Source: Spirochaetaceae bacterium
GTDB taxonomy: Bacteria > Spirochaetota > Spirochaetia > SZUA-6 > Fen-1364
Length of the DNA: 7,163 bases
Reading direction: 5' to 3'
NCBI GenBank assembly: GCA_003141795.1
Contig: PLNO01000190.1
Coordinates: 1-7,163, forward strand
The translations under genes were made by a program, and so were the position numbers. Within the stretch, counting starts at the first letter, position 1, and each line of letters starts with the position of its first letter. Below the pieces are notes generated by a model, which had not been told where the DNA came from, ran no database searches, and was given only the letters and a program-made list of their open reading frames with translations. Positions 1-5,654 of the stretch are shown piece after piece.

Positions 1-1
1 C

Positions 2-502
2 ATCCGCACCTTCTTCACGCTGCCCCCCTTCTTCGACGCGCACTCGTTCCTCTCATGGGTGCGCCTGGTGAGCTATGTCGTCGGGCACGCGAACTGGAAC
101 CATCTCATCTCCAACTTCTCCTTCATCCTCCTGATCGGACCGGTCCTGGAGGAAAAATACGGCTCTTTGCCGCTCTTCCTCATGATGCTCGTGACGGCGC
201 TGGCCACGGCCGTCTTGAACATGCTCATCATGCACACGGGATTGTACGGGGCGAGCGGGATCGTCTTCATGCTCATCCTCCTCAGCTCCTTCACGAACAT
301 CCGCCAGGGGGAGATCCCCATCACGTTCATCCTCATCGTCGCGCTGTACCTGGTGCGGGAGTTCGTCAACGCGCTCCACCCTGACACTGTCAGCCAGCTG
401 GCCCACATCGCCGGCGGGTTCATCGGCGGCATGTTCGGATTCCTCTTTTCACGGCCGGACAAGAAGACGGCTCTCCCGGAGACAAAGACCCCAAAGGAGT
501 GA
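2..502 (+). CDS. Rhomboid-family intramembrane serine protease, 5'-truncated
   Basis: The gene enters from outside the window, and 166 C-terminal residues are visible. Rhomboids cut transmembrane segments of substrate proteins inside the membrane using a Ser-His dyad. The family signatures are present in order (numbered from the first visible residue): the H-x4-H-L-x2-N motif at H29, H34 and N38 on the second core helix; the catalytic G-x-S-G motif as GASG with the nucleophile near S85; and the catalytic histidine near H135 in AHIAGGFIGG. Hydrophobic helices separate the motifs, and a short charged, lysine-rich tail ends the protein. All catalytic residues are intact, so it should be active. 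A GTG at 59 could be read as a start, but the frame is open back to base 2 and the sequence before it fits the loop ahead of the core helix, so I treat the gene as continuing upstream. It is followed 3 bases later by the DUF4139 gene, whose ribosome site lies in this gene's last codons. Substrate unknown. Confidence 0.93.
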   Translation: MRTFFTLPPFFDAHSFLSWVRLVSYVVGHANWNHLISNFSFILLIGPVLEEKYGSLPLFLMMLVTALATAVLNMLIMHTGLYGASGIVFMLILLSSFTNIRQGEIPITFILIVALYLVREFVNALHPDTVSQLAHIAGGFIGGMFGFLFSRPDKKTALPETKTPKE

Positions 503-505
503 CCC

Positions 506-2569
506 ATGCAGCGAATCGCCCCCCTCGTCCTCGCTCTCCTGCTTCTCGGGAGCGCGGTTGCCTCCGCCCAGGCGGAGGAAAAGGACGTCAGCGTCCCGCT
601 GTCGAACCTCGTGCTCTTCACGAGCGGCGTCGGGTACTTCCAGCATGACGGCGTCGTGGACGGCAACGCGAAGATGGAGCTCACCTTCTCCGCGAGCCAG
701 ATCAACGACATTCTCAAGAGCCTCGTCCTGCGCGACATGGACGGGGGCACCGTCACGAGCGTCACCTACTCCTCTCGGGACCCCATCACGCGCACGCTCA
801 AGGGGTTCTCCATCGACCTCACGGGCGCACCGACCCTCGCGAACCTCCTCATGCAGACACGGGGCGAATCGGTCCAGCTCACGATGACCGGCGGCAAGCC
901 CGTGACGGGCGTCATCATCGGCGTTGAGACCCGTACGACGGCCGGGCCCGGCGGTGCGGAGGTCCCCGCTGACTTCCTGAACCTCAACACGCAGGACGGC
1001 GTGACGAACGTTTCCCTACGCGAGGTGCAGGGGATTCGCTTCCTCCGCAAAGAGGTGCAGGACGACCTCGCCGAGGCGCTGCAGGTGCTCTCCGCCTCGC
1101 ACGGAATCGAGAAAAAAAAGGTCGTGCTGCACTTCAGCGGCTCGGGCAACCGCCGGGTGCGCATCGGCTACATCCTGGAGGCTCCGGTCTGGAAGACGAG
1201 CTATCGCATGGTGCTCGCGGACAGCGGTCAGCACCTGCTCCAGGGGTGGGCGATGGTGGAGAACACCTCCGACGTGGACTGGAAGAGCGTCGGCCTCACC
1301 CTCGTCTCGGGGCGTCCCATCACCTTCACGATGGACCTCTATCAGCCCCTGTACGTCCAGCGCCCCGAGGTGCAGATGGAGCTCTACCAGTCCCTCATGC
1401 CGCGCACGAGCCAGATGGCCATGAACGCCGCACCCGAGCAGGCCGCAATCGCGGATGAGGAGGCTTCGGGGATGCCGACGCCGGCGCCTCAGGCAGCTTC
1501 GAAATCCATGGCCGCGCCGCGGGAGTCTCTGCGCCGGGCCGAGCTTTCCAAGGACGACGCGGGACCGGGCTTCTCCGTCTCCCAGGGTGTGCAGGCGGCG
1601 GCACGGGGTACCGCTGTCGGCGAGCTCTTCCAGTACGCCATCAGCGGCGCGGTGAGCCTGCCGCGCCAGCAATCGGCGATGCTCCCCATCCTCAACCAGC
1701 AGGTGAGCGGGGACCGCTTCTCCCTGTACAACGAGTCGACAGAGCCGACGCACCCGCTCAACGCCGTGAAGCTCAAAAACGCGAGCAGCCTGCATCTTCA
1801 AGCGGGGCCCATCACGGTGTTCGACGCTGGTAGCTATGCGGGGGACGCACAGATCACCGACATGGCGCCGGGCGCGGAGCAGCTCGTCACCTACGCGCTG
1901 GATCTGGACACCGAGGTGGCCCCGGCCACGGGCGCCTCTCCCGTGTCTCTCGTGACGGTGAAGATCAGCAGGGGCGTCCTCCTGTACACGAGCAAGGCGC
2001 AGCGCGAGCGCGACTACACGATCACCAACAGGGGCACGAAAAATCGCACGGTGCTCGTGGAGTACCCCCTGTCCTCCGACTGGACCCTCGTCGGGCCCAA
2101 AGAAGTGGAGCGTACGCGGGACCTGTACCGCTTCGCGGTGCCCGTGATTGCGGGAAAGACGGCGAACCTTGCCGTGATGGAGACGAGGATGATCGACCAG
2201 AGCGCGGCCCTCGCCAGCATCACCGGCGACCAGGTGGCGTTCTACGTCAGGAGCCAGGTGGTCAGCGCCGCGGTGGTGGGCGCGCTGCAGAAGCTCGCGG
2301 CTCTGCAGCAGACCGTTGCCGGTACCGTGGCGCAGAGGGCGACGAAGGAAGCGCGCTTGAACGCGATCAACGACGACCAGTCGCGGATCCGCTCGAACAT
2401 GGACCGTCTCTCCCAGTCATCCGACCTGTACAAGCGCTATGTGAAGACATTCTCGGACCAGGAGGACGAAATCGTCAAGTTGCAGGACGATATCGCCCGG
2501 CTGCGCGACCAGGAGGTCACGCAGAGAAAGGCCATCGATACCTTCATCCAGTCGGTCGACGTTCAATAG
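506..2569 (+). CDS. Secreted DUF4139-domain protein with C-terminal coiled coil
   Basis: The protein has 687 residues. Residues 1-23 form a Sec-type signal peptide (Arg3, a leucine-rich core, then an ASAQA cleavage region), so it acts outside the inner membrane. Residues 28-200 form a beta-rich N-terminal part with the LFTSGVGYF motif. Residues 205-560 look like the DUF4139 domain: APVWKTSYRMVL near 226-237 and WAMVENTSDVDWKSVGLTLVSGRP near 248-271 are family hallmarks. The domain is split by a low-complexity Ala/Pro/Met/Gln-rich stretch (about 300-370). Residues 590-680 are charged and heptad-like, probably a coiled coil. No catalytic motif is visible; the family has no settled biochemical role that I know of and is usually linked to the envelope. 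The ATG is well supported by AAAGGAG at 493-499, six bases upstream. Spacing suggests co-transcription with the rhomboid gene. An A8 run at 1112-1119 encodes part of a lysine cluster and does not break the frame. Confidence 0.88.
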   Translation: MQRIAPLVLALLLLGSAVASAQAEEKDVSVPLSNLVLFTSGVGYFQHDGVVDGNAKMELTFSASQINDILKSLVLRDMDGGTVTSVTYSSRDPITRTLKGFSIDLTGAPTLANLLMQTRGESVQLTMTGGKPVTGVIIGVETRTTAGPGGAEVPADFLNLNTQDGVTNVSLREVQGIRFLRKEVQDDLAEALQVLSASHGIEKKKVVLHFSGSGNRRVRIGYILEAPVWKTSYRMVLADSGQHLLQGWAMVENTSDVDWKSVGLTLVSGRPITFTMDLYQPLYVQRPEVQMELYQSLMPRTSQMAMNAAPEQAAIADEEASGMPTPAPQAASKSMAAPRESLRRAELSKDDAGPGFSVSQGVQAAARGTAVGELFQYAISGAVSLPRQQSAMLPILNQQVSGDRFSLYNESTEPTHPLNAVKLKNASSLHLQAGPITVFDAGSYAGDAQITDMAPGAEQLVTYALDLDTEVAPATGASPVSLVTVKISRGVLLYTSKAQRERDYTITNRGTKNRTVLVEYPLSSDWTLVGPKEVERTRDLYRFAVPVIAGKTANLAVMETRMIDQSAALASITGDQVAFYVRSQVVSAAVVGALQKLAALQQTVAGTVAQRATKEARLNAINDDQSRIRSNMDRLSQSSDLYKRYVKTFSDQEDEIVKLQDDIARLRDQEVTQRKAIDTFIQSVDVQ

Positions 2570-3918
2570 GCTCCGACGCGCAGGATCCTGGCGCCGTGTG
2601 CAGGAACGGTGACCCGCATCCTGCCGGCCTGTATCGGGAGGCTCTCTCCGGGGCTCAGCATGTCCACGCACGTGACACCGGGGAGCATCGGAACGGGCAG
2701 ATCGACCCGCGCGGGATGCGCCTCAGAGCTCACCACGACGATGACTGATTCCCCGGCGGAGCGGCGCAGGTACGCGAGCTGCCGGGACGCCACGGCGAGC
2801 TGCGCATAGTCCCCGGTGCGCAGAGCAGGGCTCGCTGCACGCACGGCGGCGAGCTGCCTGATCGTCTGCACAAGCTCGGGATGCGGAGCCGCGGCTGCCG
2901 AAAGGTCGAGTGCGGGCCGCAGCGCCCTGTCCCTGCCCTCCTTGATGCCCGTGATCCCCCACTCGCTTCCATAATAAACGGAAGGCACACCCGGCATCGT
3001 GAAGAGAATGGCGTACAGCGTCGCGAGGTCCGCGGGATCCTTCAGAGAGCTTGCCACACGGCTCACGTCGTGGTTGTCGGCGAAGTTGTAGAGCAGAAGG
3101 TCCTTGTAGATCCCGGATGCGCCGAACTGCCGATTGAGCGACCATGCGATCTCGAAGTAGTTGGCATCGACGTGGCTCGAGTACAGCCCCTTGTAGCACT
3201 CGTAGTTCGTCACTGAATCCAGAAGACCGGGAGCGGTCCACGTCCTGTAGTCTCCGCCGACGATCTCCCCCATGAGCCAGAAATCCGGACGCAACGCCCG
3301 GCAATGCGATGCGAGCTGCCGCAGGAAATCAAGGTCGAGGCAGTCCGCCGCATCGAGCCTGAGGCCGTCGATGCCGAACTCATCCACCCATCGGGACACC
3401 GCGGAGAACAGGTGGTCCCTGACAGAGGGGTTCCTCACGTCGAGCTTCACGAGCTCGTAATGACCCGCCCATCCCTCGTAGCTGAACGGATCCCCCAGCG
3501 GGCTCTTCCGATCGAAGTCGACACCGTGGAACCAGCCGGCGAACGCCGAGCCCCGGCCCTTCTCCTGGAGATCCCTGAAAGCACGGAAGCCGCGGCCGAC
3601 ATGGTTGAGCACGGCGTCCAGGATGACGCGAAAGCCGAGCTCCCGCGCGGAATTGCAGACCTTTGCCAGCGTGGCGTTCGTGCCGAGCCTGCGGTCCACG
3701 GTGGAATAGTCGATCGTGTCGTACCCGTGCGTCGAGGACTCGAAGACCGGGCCCAGGTACAGCGCATTCGCCCCCAGTGACCGCGCGTGGGAAAGCCACG
3801 GGATGAGCCGCTCGAGACGGGGCTCGGGAGCCGAGCTGCCGTCGTTGCTCTCCGGTGCGCCGCACAGACCCAGCGGATAAACGTGGTAGAAGAACGATCC
3901 CTGAGCCCATGCGTTCAT
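2563..3918 (-). CDS. GH13 alpha-amylase-family glycosidase, cytoplasmic
   Basis: The 451-residue enzyme hydrolyses alpha-glucans, most likely maltodextrins or cyclodextrins. It has the GH13 (beta/alpha)8 barrel and a short C-terminal beta domain (about 370-451). The conserved regions are: I, DAVLNH (101-106); V, LVKLD (156-160) in place of the better known QPDLN or MPKLN forms; II, GLRLDAAD with the nucleophile D189; III, the acid/base E218 in MGEIVGG; and IV, NHD with D284 as transition-state stabiliser. The triad is complete. It has no signal peptide, no transmembrane segment and no N-terminal starch-binding domain, so it should be cytoplasmic. The N-terminal YHVYPLGLCGAP motif is typical of a short neopullulanase/alpha-amylase-like group. 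The ATG at 3918 follows a GAGG ribosome site (3925-3928) with a 6-base spacer. The gene stands alone on its strand, and its stop overlaps the DUF4139 stop by 7 bp. Exact specificity (alpha-amylase, neopullulanase or cyclomaltodextrinase) cannot be read from the sequence. Confidence 0.94.
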   Translation of the reverse strand: MNAWAQGSFFYHVYPLGLCGAPESNDGSSAPEPRLERLIPWLSHARSLGANALYLGPVFESSTHGYDTIDYSTVDRRLGTNATLAKVCNSARELGFRVILDAVLNHVGRGFRAFRDLQEKGRGSAFAGWFHGVDFDRKSPLGDPFSYEGWAGHYELVKLDVRNPSVRDHLFSAVSRWVDEFGIDGLRLDAADCLDLDFLRQLASHCRALRPDFWLMGEIVGGDYRTWTAPGLLDSVTNYECYKGLYSSHVDANYFEIAWSLNRQFGASGIYKDLLLYNFADNHDVSRVASSLKDPADLATLYAILFTMPGVPSVYYGSEWGITGIKEGRDRALRPALDLSAAAAPHPELVQTIRQLAAVRAASPALRTGDYAQLAVASRQLAYLRRSAGESVIVVVSSEAHPARVDLPVPMLPGVTCVDMLSPGESLPIQAGRMRVTVPAHGARILRVGAY

Positions 3919-3938
3919 TGTTTACCTCGGGGGGAAAA

Positions 3939-4028
3939 TGGGGGGACAGGGGAGTCGAACCCCTGCAAGGCCTCTGCGGGAGATCGAGGCTTGTTACGGC
4001 CGAGGAGACCTCCCTTACCTTCCCCCCC
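3939..4028 (-). ncRNA. tRNA-like structured RNA (degenerate tRNA or structured leader)
   Basis: Read on the - strand, a G-tract ending in GGGGGGA (4027-4021) pairs perfectly with TCCCCCC (3946-3940). It stacks directly on a T-arm: CAGGGG, loop TTCGACT, CCCCTG (3965-3947). The T-arm matches the tRNA B-box consensus GGTTCGANTCC. The length of about 88 nt equals that of a class II tRNA, and 7+6 bp gives the 13-bp acceptor/T stack known from selenocysteine tRNA. However, base 8 is A rather than T, I find no 5-bp anticodon stem with a 7-nt loop, and there is no TCA, Ser or Leu anticodon in a proper position. Instead, GGGAGGTC (4014-4007) can pair with GATCTCCC (3985-3978), and GCCTC (3990-3986) with GAGGC (3974-3970); together these would be pseudoknotted. 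No CCA is encoded. It lies upstream of the GH13 gene on the same strand with no terminator between. It could be a decayed tRNA, a tRNA-like small RNA or a cis-regulatory leader. Confidence 0.45.
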
Positions 4029-4034
4029 GCGACA

Positions 4035-4040
4035 AATCTA
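4035..4040 (-). promoter_or_regulatory. Possible -10 box for the tRNA-like RNA / GH13 transcript
   Basis: TAGATT on the - strand fits the TAnnnT core of a sigma-70 -10 element. It sits 6 bases before the G-tract that opens the structured RNA, so a transcript would begin at or next to the folded 5' end. No good -35 (TTGACA-like) hexamer lies 16-18 bases upstream; the sequence there is TACGCG-like. It is the most AT-rich spot in the gap on this strand, but the call rests on one hexamer. Confidence 0.3.
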
Positions 4041-4092
4041 CCACGCAAAATGCCCGCCGCGTAGCCCTGCGCAAATCTTTCCTGCATCAAGC

Positions 4093-4102
4093 CCCGGCCG
4101 GG
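4093..4102. other. Perfect 10-bp palindrome CCCGGCCGGG in the divergent gap
   Basis: This self-complementary decamer lies about 50 bases before the start of the MoxR operon and about 65 bases before the structured RNA on the other strand. Its position between two divergent transcription units would suit an operator. It is also short and made only of G and C in a GC-rich genome, where such palindromes arise easily. No U-tract follows on either strand, so it is not a terminator. Confidence 0.2.
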
Positions 4103-4133
4103 ACCGTCCGACATTGAAGAGTGAAAGCTCACA

Positions 4134-4144
4134 GGATGGAGAAA
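4134..4144 (+). promoter_or_regulatory. Shine-Dalgarno site deciding the GTG start at 4152
   Basis: GGATGGAGAAA contains GGAG (4138-4141) ten bases before GTG 4152. An ATG at 4136 overlaps this site but is in another frame and meets a stop within eight codons. The GTG is therefore the credible start of the 152-residue gene. Confidence 0.55.
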
Positions 4145-4151
4145 ACACCAC

Positions 4152-4610
4152 GTGTCTGAGGTAGCTCTCGAAACACTCTCCCAGGACTTTGCGCGGGATT
4201 CGGAAATCCTCAAGCTCATCGGCGAGCTGAAGGACGTATTCGAGAACCATTTCGACCGTACGTGGTTCTCCCTGCTCATCGACGACATGCCCATCGATTT
4301 CCGCACGGTGCGCGACATACGGGAGCTGGTCTCCGTCACCTCCCTCTACCCCGGCGAGGAGTGGCAGATATTCCAGGGGGTCCTGGATCTGGAGACGTTC
4401 GCCCTCACGGTGAAACGCTTCCTCCTGCCCGATCTGAAGGAAAAGCTCGGCATCTCCTGGCTGTATCCCCAGAAGCGCATCCGCGACACGCAGCAGTACA
4501 TCCTCCGGAAGTTCGTCGCGTTCACGTTCCCCTACAACCTGGAGAAGCTGCGCAGGCTCACGGAGAAGCTGAAGGTCTCCCTGCTCCTGTACTATCCCTA
4601 CCTCTCGTAA
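4152..4610 (+). CDS. Uncharacterised 152-residue protein heading the MoxR/DUF58 operon
   Basis: I do not recognise a family. The product is soluble, with no signal peptide and no clear transmembrane helix, and it is rich in Leu, Phe and charged residues. It looks mainly alpha-helical: helices probably span 2-35 and 80-100, and an amphipathic, Lys/Arg-rich helical region covers about 105-145. Aromatic residues cluster (FDRTWFSLLIDD near 34-45, ISWLYPQ near 100-106) and the protein ends in LLLYYPYLS. There are no cysteines and no recognisable catalytic or nucleotide-binding motif. Normal codon use, a ribosome site before the GTG start and a one-base gap to the MoxR gene all argue for a real, translated gene that starts the operon. 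Position suggests a partner or regulator of the MoxR system, but that is inference. An antisense frame crosses its 5' part, and I judge that frame a shadow. Confidence 0.8.
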   Translation: MSEVALETLSQDFARDSEILKLIGELKDVFENHFDRTWFSLLIDDMPIDFRTVRDIRELVSVTSLYPGEEWQIFQGVLDLETFALTVKRFLLPDLKEKLGISWLYPQKRIRDTQQYILRKFVAFTFPYNLEKLRRLTEKLKVSLLLYYPYLS

Positions 4611-4611
4611 G

Positions 4612-5643
4612 GTGATAGATTCGCTTCCGATGGGTGACACGGCCCCCCGCAGTCGGCGCGCGCCTCATCCCGGGGCCCTTCCACCGGCGGATTTCAAGAG
4701 TGCCCACACCCTTGCTCGTCGTCTCGTGGAAGGCCTTGCTACGGTGATCCGTGGCAAGGAGGCGGTGCTCGAATACCTCGTTGCCGCGGTTTTTGCCGGC
4801 GGGCACGTGCTGATCGAGGACGTGCCGGGTCTGGGAAAGACCACCCTCGCCAAGACCCTCGCCCGCCTCGTCTCGCGTTCCCGCAAGGGCGCCCCGGTCG
4901 TCTTCCGCCGCATCCAGTTCACCCCTGACCTTCTGCCTTACGACATCACCGGCGTGGACGTATACGACCCGGCCACGCGCACGTTCGTCTTCACGCCCGG
5001 TCCCGTATTCGCCAACGTGCTCCTCGCCGACGAGATCAACCGCACAACCCCCAAGGTGCAGTCGGCGCTGCTGGAGGTGATGGCCGAAGGGCAGGTCACC
5101 GTCGGGAACACGACCTACCCCGTGGATCCGTTCTTCTTCGTCATCGCGACCCAGAACCCCGTGGAGATGGAGGGCGTCTACCCCCTTCCCCTGGCGCAGG
5201 TCGACCGCTTCCTCATGCGGCTCTCCATCGGGTACCCCGACAGGGACGTGGAGATCGGCATCGTGCGCGACGACCCCGCCGCCACGGTCATGCCGCAGGT
5301 ACGCGCGGTCTGCGGGCGCGACGAGCTCATCGCCGCCCGGGAAAGAATCGAACACGTATTCTGCGATGAGAAGCTCATGGGCGCGGCGGTGGGGATCTGC
5401 GTCGCCACGCGCTCCCACCCCGGGATCTCACTCGGGGCCTCCCCCCGCGGCGGGCTGATGCTCGTGCGCGCCGCGCGCGCCCTGGCCCTCGTGCGCGGCA
5501 GGGAGTACGTCATCGATCAGGACCTCATCGACCTCGCGCCGCTGGTCATCGCGCATCGCCTGCGGATGAAGGATTCACGCACGAACGCCGCCGCCCTGTC
5601 GCGGGAGATCTGCATGTCCGAGCTGTCCCGGCTCGCCTACTGA
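4612..5643 (+). CDS. MoxR-type AAA+ ATPase
   Basis: The 343-residue protein is a MoxR-family AAA+ ATPase, a group that forms rings and uses ATP to remodel or help mature partner proteins. Visible motifs: Walker A VPGLGKTT (71-78); the IQFTPDLLPYDITG segment (101-114); Walker B VLLADEINR with D140 and E141; sensor 1 in ATQNP (N182); VDRF (197-200); and sensor 2 in GASPRG (R279). All ATP-binding and hydrolysis residues are intact and the length is normal. The start is uncertain. GTG 4612 lies one base after the upstream stop, suggesting translational coupling, but ATG 4630 is also possible, with AAGGTG 15 bases before it. Either leaves an Arg/Pro-rich N-terminal tail of about 25 residues before the AAA+ domain. 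It is cytoplasmic. Close linkage to the DUF58 gene, 11 bp downstream, is the classic arrangement for this family. Confidence 0.95.
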   Translation: MIDSLPMGDTAPRSRRAPHPGALPPADFKSAHTLARRLVEGLATVIRGKEAVLEYLVAAVFAGGHVLIEDVPGLGKTTLAKTLARLVSRSRKGAPVVFRRIQFTPDLLPYDITGVDVYDPATRTFVFTPGPVFANVLLADEINRTTPKVQSALLEVMAEGQVTVGNTTYPVDPFFFVIATQNPVEMEGVYPLPLAQVDRFLMRLSIGYPDRDVEIGIVRDDPAATVMPQVRAVCGRDELIAARERIEHVFCDEKLMGAAVGICVATRSHPGISLGASPRGGLMLVRAARALALVRGREYVIDQDLIDLAPLVIAHRLRMKDSRTNAAALSREICMSELSRLAY

Positions 5644-5654
5644 GGCGGGAAGGC

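Noticed and set aside
1112..1119. A8 run as a programmed frameshift site
   Set aside because: The zero frame continues unbroken through the whole DUF4139 domain and the shifted frames give no extension or known domain.
1016..1801. A 261-codon open frame on the - strand inside the DUF4139 gene
   Set aside because: Low-information His/Arg/Leu-rich product, no ribosome site of note, and full overlap with a clearly real gene.
3929..3965. tRNA 3' end as an integration (att) site
   Set aside because: No second copy of the T-arm or acceptor sequence, no integrase and no mobile genes are present in the window.
3939..4028. Selenocysteine tRNA (selC)
   Set aside because: The 13-bp acceptor/T stack fits, but there is no TCA anticodon in a CTTCAAA-type loop and no proper 6-bp D-stem.
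3939..4028. tmRNA (ssrA), one-piece or permuted
   Set aside because: The 5' TTCGAC consensus, the tag reading frame and the needed length of about 350 nt are missing, and the order of acceptor strands does not fit the permuted form.
3380..4339. A 319-codon open frame on the - strand covering the GH13 5' part, the gap and the start of the 152-residue gene
   Set aside because: It runs out of frame through the well-supported GH13 gene, crosses the structured RNA, and its product is Arg/Ser/Gly-rich with no family features. It is a by-product of high GC.
4558..5418. A 286-codon open frame on the - strand opposite moxR
   Set aside because: The product is rich in His, Asp, Arg and Gly, typical of the antisense of a GC-rich gene, and moxR on the + strand has every expected motif.
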